Position numbers and translations under genes: made by a program. DNA of 64,000 nt, taken from Hesperophylax magnus (taxonomy: Eukaryota; Arthropoda; Insecta; Trichoptera; Limnephilidae). The DNA lies in NCBI GenBank assembly GCA_026573805.1, contig JAIUSX010000002.1, forward strand, positions 23,534,001 to 23,598,000. The letters are read 5' to 3'. Below the pieces are notes generated by a model, which was not told the origin of the DNA, ran no database searches, and saw only the letters and a program-made list of their open reading frames with translations. Positions 46,325-57,299 of the stretch are shown here, one piece after another (position 1 is the stretch's first letter; each line of letters starts with the position of its first letter).

Positions 46325-47681
46325 AATCAATAGTGGCAAAGTCCTTGGAAAGGGCAGCTTTGTAGGCCGGGCATGAGTCCTTGTCTCCAGTCGGATGTGC
46401 TGCGGGCTTCCCAAACCTGGTACAGGTAGCACAAACTGGCTCGGCGGCAGCTTTTGGGAATTTTATCCTGGCCTGACCTTCGCCTGCACAGTGTCCACAT
46501 CTTTGCTTGTCTTTACAAAACTTGAAAGAATGTCCAATCAATTGGCACTTGGAGCATATTGTAAGGCCAATAAAATCACGGACACGGCACACATTCCAGT
46601 CCACTAAAACCTTCTCTTGCTCCACCAACATATGTCGTGTGCGAGCAGGAACCTCGTAGACTCTGTGGCAAGTTGTTCCTGTTCGAGCGCCAGCTAGGTG
46701 ACTAAGCTTACAATTTTTGATTGTGGACTCTAGGTCTGCTTTGTCCTGTACTCCTGCTAAGGCACTTTTAAGGAAGCACTCGTCTGTTAAATCACGAGGA
46801 ACGTTGAAAAAAATCACTCGTGGATGCCGTTTTGTAGGTAATCTGGCGCTCAGAGTGTCCGAGTTAGTTAGGCAAGGGGTTTACAAAAATTTTTCTTGAT
46901 CTTCTTTAGTGGCAGTATGGATCACAACTCCTTTGTTTCGGATATTCCTCATACCCGTAACGCGTATCCCAAGATTTGATGGTCGCAACACGTCCTTTAG
47001 AAGCTGCTTTGTACCTTCACTGTCTTTTACAGAGTCCAACTTTGGGAAGATGCATACAGCTGGTTTGGGGGTCCCAACCTTAGGTCCTGAGCGGTTGATT
47101 GGTGGTGCCGTCTTCTGAGGATCATTTTTGACCATGTCCGCAAATGAAAGGCTTGCCTCCGTGGCATCAGCTACTCTGCGCATCACCGGTCCCAGATCCG
47201 ACTCTAGCTGCAAGATTTTTTGAAGCCTATGTTGGTTTTCGGCTTTTTCAATGGTAGTTTCTCCTTTTGCTACCATTAAGTTGGCATTGGCTGTTGCCAG
47301 ATCAACTTTGAAAGCCTCTCTTTCTAACAGCAGCTGTGATACTGATCGGAAAACTTCAGATATGTATCCGCTTATCCGTAGCTGTTGGTCCTTTGACACT
47401 CTAGACTGCTTTTCCGCAAGGACATCTTGGAGTGCTCTAAGACTGGCTTGTGTGTCGTTTAGTATCTGCACTGAGGACACTGGTATACTATGGGTCTCCT
47501 TTTCAGATACGTCTGAATAATCAGATTCGCCGTCAGATTCCTCGTTTTCAGACACTGGAGAAATCAGTTCCGAGGCTATTTTGTGTGATGAGGACGTTGA
47601 GGACATCATGATTCGTTTTTTCCGCCGATGGCTGCACTCATCAGGCAAGGGTTGCACTGGGTTGGACATTTCAAAGAACAC
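46314..47681 (-). pseudogene. LINE ORF1 (gag-like, zinc knuckles), one premature stop
   Basis: A single frame of 456 codons is broken only by one TAA at 46883-46881. The N-terminal part is polar and Ser/Glu-rich (SPVSENEESDGESDYSDVSE), then comes a helical part (LLLEREAFKVDLATANANLM), an RRM-like region (GIRVTGMRNIRNKGVVIHTA), and after the stop FFNVPRDLTDECF and zinc knuckles (CSKCQLIGHSFKFC, CGHCAGEG, CATC). Known role: the nucleic-acid chaperone of the retrotransposon particle. Apart from the stop it looks young. Confidence 0.85.
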
Positions 47682-47870
47682 GATCCTAGGTTAAGTTGCA
47701 AAATGTTGTTAAAAATGTTTAAAATCCAGTGAAATAGATTTTTTTCATAAACCCAATAACGCAAAACCTCTGGCACTTGTATCATCCATACAAACACAAC
47801 TTTCACACGAATTATTCAGCTTTTTTATGATTTTTTGCGAGAGCAAAGTAAACACGAACAGTTGTCACTG

Positions 47871-49499
47871 TGAGTATTGTTGTATGTTGTAAGTTGAATA
47901 AAAGTTTGAAACATGCTGTACGCAAGCAATGCATATGTGTGAGTAGGTACTTTCTGTGTTCGACCTAATGGCCTACTTGGACAATGACTTGAAATTTACT
48001 TAACTATTTAGTTGCTACTAATACTAAATATTGACCTCGCGTAAACAGGCCGTAGGCCCACTCTGGTTGCAATTCCAATGCATTAGTATACTACCCATTG
48101 CAGAAATATTAATGTTCAAAAAGTCCAACGCGAGCAATGCCCGCCCTAAACTACGGAACTTTTTGAACTAAAACAGTATTTTGTTACGAGGAGATTCAAC
48201 TGACCGTACTCACAGTATGTGAAATTGACAAACAAAAATGTTAAAATGGTACCTTCAGTATTAAATTAGACTAAATCAATTTTTTTTGTCATTATTTTAA
48301 GAGAAAAAAATTTATCATTTAAAATTATTCATAAACTGCTCGTTCATAGATAGCGCTAATTTAATTATTTTAGGAAAACCACTTTTTGCAAGTTATGCAT
48401 TAAAATATTAACATCCTATGGCTTTTTTGTTTTTATCAAATCTAAGCATGACAATACTAGGATATAAGTGGTTCAATTATTTTTAATCGAGAAGAAATCT
48501 TCAAATGCAAAAAGATTATGGAGCTTGAAGGATAGTTACAGGTCGCGCAATTAAAGTTGACCCAACTGAACACACTTAGTATTGTGCGTAATCACAGACA
48601 TAGGAATTAATAGACGAGAAGATAATGGCGAGGGGTAAAATCAACTGTTGAAGAACGAAGGGAGTAAGGCTGACTGTGATTCGTCAATAAATCAATCTGA
48701 CAGTAAATAGGCATCTCGCATTATAATATCACCATTTACTTCTTAAAAGTAAAATCTGCTTTTAAATGAATAGACATTTTTACATGGGAGCGCAAATTAC
48801 TCGCCACGTTATGAACAAATTTGCGAAGTCCAAATTCGGCAAAAAAATTCGGTTCTATTTTCAGAGTCGAATATTTCGTTTAAGTATTTAGTTAAGACAC
48901 TTTTATAAATGTTCATAATTTACTTCCCAGCAACCAACCAGCTTTGTGTTTCGCGTCCAGACGTTTCTCGATGTGATAGTATATGTTTCTAAAACTGATC
49001 TATATTATACGATGTGAATATGCTTAAAATAAAGTAAAATAATGCTTATATATGGAATGTAATACGACAATTGGGCTTATTATCTTTTTCACATCTATTT
49101 TTACAAGTTTTCATAGTACAAGTCAACATTTTGCCGTGTTATTTCGTAAAATGAACCGATGATGCCTCGACCATAGTTCGCACAAGAATGATGACGTCAC
49201 GTTTTCAAATTTCACTTGAGGCCATACGCGAGCACAGCCGGCTCCAATGGAACCGGTATAGGGAGTGGGGATAATACGCTTTTAATCACTTAGGGCAGGT
49301 CTACTAATATTCATATGTCTATGTGCGTAATAGTGTTTTAGTTTAATAGGTTAGTTTTTAATCTAGAAATTTATAGTAATAAAAGTGATTTGATGTTTTC
49401 CTGAAAGTTTGTGGTTTTTAAAATGGGTCCCCAAACTCAATATAATATCATGAATTTAAAACAACTATTTATCACACAAACGCTGTGCAGATTTTTTAA
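47871..49499. other. intergenic sequence with dispersed repeat remnants
   Basis: No gene was recognised. 48600-48820 is the second copy of the repeat at 9110-9310. 48340-48410 is similar to 52325-52410 ('gttcata', 'taatttaattatttt', 'gcaagttatgc'). 49180-49270 is somewhat GC-richer, without an open frame. Confidence 0.5.
48600..48820 (+). repeat. dispersed repeat, sister of 9110-9310
   Basis: Same order and orientation of shared blocks as at 9110-9310 (attaatagacgag, aatctgacagtaa, ctcgcattataatatca, taaaatctgctt). Confidence 0.6.
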
Positions 49500-49795
49500 C
49501 AATATTAGTTCTGCGAAAAGAACGCAGCCAATTCGTACTACAAGAATAGGCTCTAGTCTGAATATGACAATTCACCCTAAATAATGAATATGCTCAAATT
49601 GTCAGACAGAAGAATTTTCACTGACTTGGTATTTCTATTTAAAATTCTAAATGATTTAGTTGATAGTCTGGTATTGCTAGAATTGATAAGCTTTCGGGTT
49701 CCACAACGTAATACTAGTCAGGATTTATTTCAGTGCATAAATTCTGGGACTAACTACCATATAATAATAATAATAATAATAATAATTATGATAAA
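49500..49795 (+). pseudogene. LINE C-terminal fragment with (ATA)n tail
   Basis: From 49584 the frame reads MLKLSDRRIFTDLVFLFKIL, NDLVDSLVLLELISFRVPQR, NTSQDLF and TNYH, the layout of the last part of Jockey/CR1-type LINE proteins ('RR---DL-FL-K-LNG--D---LL--I-F-VP---R'). It then runs into (AATA/ATA)n at 49762-49791. Confidence 0.7.
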
Positions 49796-49814
49796 ACTAT
49801 ACTAACAGACTGAA

Positions 49815-50150
49815 CGATTAGTCATAATAGACCCGATGTAGTTTTACATGACAAAATTAAAAAAAATAACTTATATCATTGATGTCGCTATTCCAAATTC
49901 CTGTAACATTCAAAAATCTGTTAATGAAAAAATAAGAAAATACACAGATTTAGGAAACGAAATAAAAAGAATTTGGCATTCTCAGACAATAAAAATATTA
50001 CCATTCGTTATTTCGGCTACTGGCATTATAACTCATTAAAAATTTAGGCGTATTAGATCTATCAAAAAATTTATATATAAAGATGCAAAAGTCGGTCATT
50101 TTGAATACATGTAGGATAACGAAAGATTTTTTAAATATTTATGTTGAGGG
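49815..50150 (+). pseudogene. second LINE polyprotein C-terminus of a different family
   Basis: The frame 49830-50038 encodes KKITYIIDVAIPNSCNIQKS, VNEKIRKYTDLGNEIKRIW and PFVISATGIITH. After a frame break it continues with LDLSKNLYIKMQKSVILNTC. This matches the conserved end of some LINE polyproteins ('(L)ID-A-P----N-----EK--KY--L--E--R-W ... VPIVI---G-I') and differs from the fragment just upstream. Upstream reverse-transcriptase motifs are missing. Confidence 0.7.
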
Positions 50151-51386
50151 ATCAGTTGGATTTATAGGCCCTGTTAGAAGTTCTACCGAGCCGAACCCTC
50201 TGATATGAAAATATCTGGAGTCGGTGAATTTTTTTTCCCATTTGATCTCTGGTGAGTTGACGTGTTGTTGTTCTTGTATTGTTTTGTAATTATTTTACTT
50301 ATATAATGCACTTGCATAGTGTTGATTGACTAGCTGATCATTTGTGGAAAAGTGAGTGGAAGGGTTTAGTTTTTCCTATGGGGAAGATTTAACCCGGACA
50401 ACAAAATCGGAAGCAAAAAAAATTTTTTATTCCAGGATGTGGGGAGGTTAGTGCAATCCCAAACGTCCCATATATGTATACATATTTTTTGTACAGTAGG
50501 TATGTGAAATTGAAAAAAATATATGACAGAGAATAAATGTATTCCTCTACCATATGTATTCCTCTTTGGCCAGAATACTTATGGAGGGAAACAATTATAC
50601 CAAGTCAGTGGACATCTTCAATTTATGTTTTAACAAATATAAAATGTTGTTACTGAAGCAATTCAGTTATGTACAATAAATAATGTATATTTCTAAATAT
50701 TCTCATGTAAAAACCCCGAAAAAAACAAGGCCAAAAAGTGCCTTTTATTTTATTTTGTGGATGTTCAGGCATAAATATTAAATTTTTTTTCTATCATTTT
50801 ATAAATAACTTAATTTGACTCATTATAAAATAAAATCATAACCGAAAATGGGTTCGTAAGTAGGAGATTTTGAACTTTAAAGCAGTTTTCATAGGCCTTT
50901 ACATTATTTTTTTCTGGGCTTATGAAAACACTTATATAAAAATACTCGATTGTTTCAAAGGCCAAGATGTATTCTACTCTCAGTATTTAATTAAAGCATC
51001 TGAAACATTTCTAGGCGACCAAATTTTCAAACCAAAAACACATGATTTTGCATTACTACGTATGGCATCGCCTTAAGCGGATTAGCGGATTGAGATTAAC
51101 GAAATAATAATTCGAATTATGTGTTCGATGTTGTTTTTACTGTCTTCTGCTAAGCACATCACGGCGGCTCCACTATCGCTATGGAAGAACTGAGTCAAAA
51201 ACTAAAGGCAGTTGTTTTACTGTGTATCGACACAAAGTAATTTACGATAATCATTTTAGAGTTCGTAACGATGTTTTGCCCAAATTAAACAGATATATTA
51301 CATTGGTATATCTACAATAATGTGTATCGGGGCAAGGAATCCATTTATCCGCTATTTGAGCAAAATGTCGGTTACAATCTCCCCTG
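50151..51386. other. no gene recognised
   Basis: An open stretch at 50870-51076 has no start context, splice sites or motif that I recognise. The rest is AT-rich. Confidence 0.4.
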
Positions 51387-51690
51387 AATAGTATAAAATA
51401 AAGTTACCGTCTGCATCTCTCTGTTTGTGCGCTTAGTTCTTATAAACTACGCAACGAATGTTGATAGGGTTTTCATTATTATTTAGAAAATTTATTCTGG
51501 AAGGTTCCGGAAAATACCTACAGACCTTTTCGACAATACACACACCTTTCCGATCTTATCCAATACTTATAATCAAAGATATTAGAATACAAGCTTATAA
51601 TACAGACCTTTTAAACGCAATATTTAAAACGTCTCAGTCCTGCATCAAAGTAAAAACAATTAGTTCTGAATGTACTATCTGATATATTAC
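51387..51690 (+). repeat. dispersed repeat, sister of 17580-17970
   Basis: It shares 'gaatagtataaaataaa', 'tctgtttgtgcgcttagttc' and later 'aaagatattagaata' with the copy in NUP42 intron 2. Confidence 0.65.
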
Positions 51691-51819
51691 GTATTTCTTT
51701 AATTTTAAGTTTTCATTATTACTTTTGTACGAATTTACGTAATTACTCCAATTTTATCTTATTTTTGTTCAGCACAAATTATGTTTATAAAAGCCCTAGG
51801 GGTGTTCAATAAATCAATT

Positions 51820-52080
51820 TTATTTTACAAGCAATAATTATTCGCCTGAAACACTCATCCACATTGAAAAATCTCCTGATAAAAGATACATGACGCCAAC
51901 GGGACTCGAACCTGTGTCCCTTCGATTTCCGGTCGACAGCTCTGACCACTGAGCTATGGCGGCTTATCTCTTATCCGCGAAATAATTATTGCTTGTAAAA
52001 TAATTGTTACCCTTTGTGCTAGGCATAAAAAATCTTGTCTTAAACATTAGTTTACCAAAAAAATAAAAATCAATTTTATT
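51820..52080. repeat. inverted-repeat element containing a tRNA-like segment
   Basis: The ends CAAGCAATAATTATTCGC and (G)CGAAATAATTATTGCTTG are inverted. Flanks on both sides match the copy at 16955-17130. Between them lies the tRNA-like segment 51892-51963, which the other copy lacks. Confidence 0.75.
51892..51963 (-). tRNA. tRNA-like sequence, possibly a pseudogene, anticodon GGA if read canonically
   Basis: On the minus strand 72 bases read GCCGCCATAGCTCAGTGGTC and so on to GGTTCGAGTCCCG and TGGCGTC. The acceptor ends pair in 6 of 7 positions, the D arm GCTC/GAGC pairs, the box B GGTTCGAGTCC is a perfect promoter element, and the T stem has one mismatch. The anticodon stem pairs in 4 positions with a 7-base loop CCGGAAA. 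A C in place of the universal U33 and the mismatches suggest a tRNA-derived sequence carried by a repeat rather than a working tRNA. No intron or CCA. Confidence 0.45.
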
Positions 52081-53300
52081 AATTTCATTACTATCACCAT
52101 CTTGAATCTTGTCACATGTGTACATGATTTATGTAGTTTATTTCCGCATCATCTTCATACAAAAAATCGAAATATCGAAAAAAAAAATTGCTTTCAGTTG
52201 CAACAACATCAATAAAGTCATTTTTGTAATATTAGCACTCTAACACAGAAAATTCTGAATTCAAAAGTCTGAAACAACACCAAGTTTAGTGAGTGTTTTA
52301 TTTGTGGTTGAGGTTAAACGTAACATACGTTATAATCTATGCGTTCATAGGTTGCGTAAATTTAATTATTTTCTGATAATACACTTTTCGCAAGTTATGC
52401 TAATATCAAGACGAATTATTTATTTGTACATACGCAATATAAATATGAATAAATAGTTTTGTCCATATAAAAACTCAATTCATTCAAGAAAGGCATACAA
52501 ATATTGTATCGGTAATTCAATCCTATGATATGTACAGGCGCAAACAAATAATTCATCTTAAATATCGTAAGAATATGACCATGGTTGCATATTACGTAAT
52601 GATCGTGATATTATTATAACATAATAAATAAAACAAGGTTAACTTAATAAAAAACATCATTCATTTGGTCGGGTATTTTTTGTTTAGTTTAGGGGCTTAC
52701 CCTTTTAGAGAGGTTAATGAGATTCGTAGGAAAATACTGTTTTTAATAAGAAATCTTTAGATATATTGCGATATACTATACCTACCTACTTTATGAGTTA
52801 AAAGTGTGTCGAGGCATACAACTTAAATACCATAAAACCTCTTCTTCACGAAGAATTGGTGCTCATTAAAAATAATATAATCAACCATTTCACCAGTACC
52901 ATACACACGATTTTTCTCACATTTGTACACGGTTGAAATTTTTCACAAGAGAAAGGGTTCCTTCTACGACTCGTTCTTGCGTTCAATAGGTCGGCTGAGG
53001 TATACTTACGACCTGTGTGTTTCATCTCCGCTATCCCATAGCGTGGGTCTCTACATGCTCAAGTTTACTCCTATCTTTCCTGAAACATAACCTCCATCTT
53101 CAAATATGACGTAAACCCTGAGGGTTTTTCCTCAGGCTCATTTTTTGCCGGAGCTGAAAGCGCGGCCGAAACTAGTTTATTCGCCGAGAAAAGTTTAAAC
53201 GAAATCGAAACTTCGGTCGGTCATTAGTAGTAGGTACCTGACTAAGTGAGTAAAGAGAAAATTTTTGGGCATATTTAACCTGTATTTGGGTCCGATACGT
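52081..53300. other. AT-rich sequence, no gene recognised
   Basis: 52325-52410 resembles 48340-48410. No coding segment with splice sites was found. Confidence 0.45.
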
Positions 53301-53312
53301 CCCTGCGCCGGC

Positions 53313-53345
53313 ATAAAAAGGAGATATTATTATGGTCGTCAGTTC
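53313..53345 (+). promoter_or_regulatory. TATA box plus initiator, possible LTR promoter
   Basis: A TATA-like ATAAAAAGG at about 53315 is followed 25-30 bases later by the arthropod initiator TCAGTT (53340). Downstream to 53470 the sequence is unusually GC-rich for this region (CGCGGAGCGCGAAGCACGCG). This layout is usual in LTR retrotransposons and some host core promoters. No second LTR, primer-binding site or polymerase was found, so it may be a solo LTR or chance. Confidence 0.3.
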
Positions 53346-53599
53346 ATCTTTGCAGTCTTTGCAGTACTGTGCACCTTTGCAGTCGCCCGACTTGCCATTC
53401 ACCACTCCATCGCGGAGCGCGAAGCACGCGTCGCGGGTATAAGCGGAAAAAAGCGCGGCGCGAACTAAAGCTAGTGTTGAGTGATTTTAAAAATTGTGAT
53501 ACATATTACCTGTCTCCGTATTCCAAACCATATACAAAGGAGTGGAGCGACAAGCTCTCATTCATCATTTTCAGTAAGTAAAAACAAAATACCATTAAA

Positions 53600-54390
53600 A
53601 GGAAGTTTTCAAAAACCCCGGGAAATTATGAGAATCTTTACAGTTTTGTGAAAATATCTACTTTCAGAAAATTAACTGGGACAAGAAAATGTACCTACGT
53701 AATTATAGATGGTAATAAATTATTTAATCAGGTAAGGATAACTTTTTTATGATTGCTTCTTGAATCTTGGCGTAGATATAATATTATTCCAGACTTTTGG
53801 GTCGTCTCGAAAACCGGTATGCCGGTGGAACTTTTATTTTTTATTAACGACAGTGAAATTCGCATAACCTAAATGCAGTTTAATGTATGATATGCACTAA
53901 CAATGCATAATAACATACGTATCTAAATTAAACCATAAAAACAGGAATATTTCTGACTTTTAAATTCCAAACAAGCTTCCAATAAATTCCCCTCCTGCGT
54001 TTGAAGTTCATATATGACCGGGCGTCCATATTTAAGAAAAGTATTTTTTATCTTTTTTGTATCATGCTGAAATACTTAATTTTTTGACGTTAGAAAGAAA
54101 AATAAGAATCATTTCCAGTTTGCTTCAAATGTTTATACTGGAATCCATTAATAAAATCCTAAAAATAGTCAAAATAAATTATTCATATTTCTCGCTGCTA
54201 TCGTAACAATTAGTTTAACTTTAAAAATTATTTCTTATTTTTTTATTATATGAACGAGATAAAAGTGAAGGTACATTTTTCTTACAAAATCCCCTAACAA
54301 AACGAATGGGTTTTCGGAATATGGAGTTCTCTCAATTTTTCTACGATTGGAGTAAAAATGTGTTTATCGTTTTTGACAACATTTTTCACG
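53600..54390. other. AT-rich sequence, no gene recognised
   Basis: Nothing recognised as coding or repeated in this stretch. Confidence 0.5.
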
Positions 54391-54535
54391 TTTGATATTA
54401 AAATTATATTATTTAGAAATATAATTTTAATATCAAATAATCTTTCTGGTGTATGGATTTTCACGTTTGATATTAAAATGATATTATTTAGAAATAGTAA
54501 CATTTATATTAAATGCATACACCAGAAAGATAATT
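54391..54535. repeat. nested direct and inverted repeats
   Basis: TTTGATATTAAAATTATATT and its inverted form lie back to back around TTAGAAATATAA. The unit TTTTCACGTTTGATATTAAA occurs twice (about 54383 and 54461). ATCTTTCTGGTGTATG (54441) is inverted as CATACACCAGAAAGAT (54516). The sequence can form several alternative hairpins. Confidence 0.85.
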
Positions 54536-54570
54536 TTATTTAGTTTCTAAAACACTATTTAACAAAAAAA

Positions 54571-54985
54571 ATGTATATAGCGCATTGGAAAAAAAATAGA
54601 AAACATTGCAAACTAAGATGTATATAGCACATTTGAAATACACAGAAAACATTGTAAACTAAGATGTATATAGCGCATTGGAAAAAAATAGAAAACATTG
54701 CAAACTAAGATGTATATAGCACATTTGAAATACACAGAAAACATTGCAAACTGAGATGTATATAGCGCATATGAAATACACAGAAAACATTGTAAACTAA
54801 GATGTATATAGCGCATTGGAAAAAAATAGAAAACATTGCAAACTAAGATGTATATAGCACATTTGAAATACACAGAAAACATTGCAAACTGAGATGTATA
54901 TAGCGCATATGAAATACACAGAAAACATTGTAAACTAAGATGTATATAGCGCATTTGAAATACACAGAAAACATTGAAAACTGTA
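54571..54985. repeat. 46-bp minisatellite, nine units, with higher-order pattern
   Basis: Units start at about 54571, 54616, 54662, 54708, 54754, 54800, 54846, 54892 and 54938. Three variants differ after TGTATATAGC: A (GCATTGGAAAAAAAT), B (ACATTTGAAATACAC) and C (GCATATGAAATACAC). The order is A B A B C A B C and a final mixed unit. Open frames here come from the repeat. Confidence 0.95.
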
Positions 54986-56259
54986 CAAATGTGATGAAAG
55001 TACTGTAGGGTTAAGGTATTTTGAGGTAGACAACTAATTTATTTTCGTGATTTATTTTTGGGATATTGTGTCGTGTTGCGCTACCCCCTTCTCTAGCCAA
55101 CGCTTCGGACAGCGTTACAGTGTCACTCATCAGAGTATGGTGAGATTTGTGGGATACCATTATTTATCTGAAAGGGAATCCTCTCTACTGAAGAACCATC
55201 AGTAAGTCTCCAAGAAATATTTTCAAGTGTTTTATTTAGTAACTAAATTCAGTTATGCCAGTTTTTAAATTCCTTTCGTCAGTTCAGATTTGGAAATAAA
55301 TTCCTTTCTGAACTTGGCTTCAAACTTCACTACAAACTTTCGCCACACTTGCCGAGACTGAAACGTTAACAAGTGTACCCAGCCTCCTATTCATATACAG
55401 TAATTGTGCGGATGGTTAATTGTCTCGTACAATGATAGTCGCCGGAGACTGTCGTCGTCGACAAGTTTACAAAATGTCGCCAAGATGCTTGAATCGTTGA
55501 GTATCGGATACTTGTGCATACCTGTGAAGGAAGGTCTTTATTCTGAACTAAGCAAGGAGGTACTCACACAGATGCATTCTGTATACCAATTTTTTTTCAA
55601 ATAGTGTTTTTTTCAGGCCTAATATATATATATATTTTTTTGTCTTCGGGGTTTGTCACAAATTCTCTTACTAAGTAAGACTCCGGCTTCAACAACACAC
55701 TTGGATCTTTAATGTGATAGATTTATAAGTAGAATGTAATAGATTTGTAAGCGGTTGGAATAATATAGACCCCAATCTTGAGTTTCCCACTTTATATATT
55801 ATCCCTCGGCTTATACAATACTCGATAGCTAACCTCATCTATGAGTAACCTAATATGCCATCTATGGGTGAGCTCATGCACTTATATCTAGGATATCACA
55901 ATATTGGATGATGCTATTGTATATTTCGGCACAGCACCTATCCGCGGAATGAAATGGAGAAATCTCATCAACCGGAATGGTTCTCCCTTGTCTGCGTAAA
56001 GCATTTAGTTTTCACAATAAAGGTCATATCATCCATCCCCCACAAAGGGACTTTGTGACAAATTAAATAGCTTTCAGTCTATCTACTCTTATGCTCGTGG
56101 GCGGAAGAGATCCACGTGAAAACAACCCACAACATTTACATTAATTTATTATTTTTCTAATATTTCAATAAAACTAAAGTAAGTAAGTAAATGCATTTAG
56201 CGATAGTTGTAATGGGTGACGTTAAGCCATGTTTGTTGACCAGATTTGAATAGCCAGGT
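54986..56259. other. no gene recognised
   Basis: One short open frame (55404-55604) has no recognisable product. The rest shows no features. Confidence 0.4.
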
Positions 56260-57291
56260 CAGTGGCGGTTCGTGATTTTGAAGTGAGCGATAGAGGTAAA
56301 ATTGAAAACGTGACTTTATTTATCTAACTGAAAGAATCCTGTAAATAACCACATAAAAAAGAAATTTTGAAGAAAAATATAATTAATTTTCAACTAATAA
56401 CAACATCAATAAACTAGTATTTTCAGTGTTAGCACGCTGGCTCTCGTCGTGAGCTACAACAGCTGCTCTCAACAATTCCAAATGTGGGAATTCCTAAATC
56501 TCGCTGGCTCTAAACAATTGGGAATCAAATAAAATAAAAAGTAGACATTTTAAAACACAACATTGTTATTATTTTTTTAATGTGAAATCACACAATAGTG
56601 TTAACTGCTCCCAACCGTCTGGAGCCAGCGAGACTATGGCATCCCCAATCAGTAGCTGCTCTTGACTTTTGGGTGTGATAGAGTGTTATGTTTGAAACAT
56701 TCGACATTATTGATGTTGTTTAGTCAAAAAAACAATTTATTTTTTTTCAAAAACTGAATTTCAGTGTGGCCGTGCGCCACACGGATTTCATGAAAATCTT
56801 CATACAAAAACCGAATTTCCGAAAAAAAAGAAGTCGTTATTCGTATACGTTATAAAGAGTTTAGGACGATACAGAGAGTATCTTCCACGTGCCGCAAATA
56901 TACTATATATTATTTTTAATGAGTAAATTGTGAAATAACATAAATTAATCTCATAAAATTCACCTGCGCACACTCGAGATTTAAGCTCGCGACTCCTAGA
57001 TCGCTATTCGAGAGACTTACTAAGAGGTCGTCGGAATTATGTACCTACTTAAAGAATTAAAGTTATGCAATCCCAAGATTATAATATATCTAGAACGCAA
57101 AAAAATATATTTCACTCTCATAATGTTGTCAAATTGCAATTCATGATTATTCATGATGAAAAAGTGTTTTTAATGACCATATTATTCAATTTAAAATGCG
57201 ATTCAATATTGATTGATGGTAAGCAAATAATAAAGAAGAACGCTAGAAATGGTTTCCATGTAGATTTGAATGGAAACCAATGTCGCCACTG
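56260..57291. mobile_element. candidate hAT-like non-autonomous element, 1.03 kb
   Basis: The ends CAGTGGCG and CGCCACTG are inverted, and CAGTGGCG is a frequent hAT start. Inside, 'tctcgctggctc' (56498) and 'gagccagcgaga' (56619) are inverted. The 8-bp flanks do not match, and the terminal match stops after eight bases, so the call is tentative. No transposase. Confidence 0.4.
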
Positions 57292-57299
57292 ACTAATTA

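Larger units (their letters stand above)
42985..47870 (-). mobile_element. near full-length LINE with gag-like ORF1 and EN-RT ORF2
   Basis: Order on the minus strand: a 5' region (from about 47870), ORF1 (47681-46314), ORF2 (46324 to about 43340), and a 3' UTR with a hairpin (CCTGCTGACAAACTAC and its near-complement) ending in (AATAAA)n near 42985. It lies tail to tail with the + strand LINE that ends near 42920. Both ORFs carry inactivating changes. The architecture is that of Jockey-group elements. Confidence 0.88.

Noticed and set aside
46395..47520. Plus-strand frames of 60-90 codons
   Set aside because: They are antisense to LINE ORF1, which has zinc knuckles and continuous coding.
54613..54954. 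A 113-codon minus-strand frame with a membrane-like repeated peptide
   Set aside because: It is a reading of the 46-bp tandem array. There is no start context and composition follows the DNA repeat.
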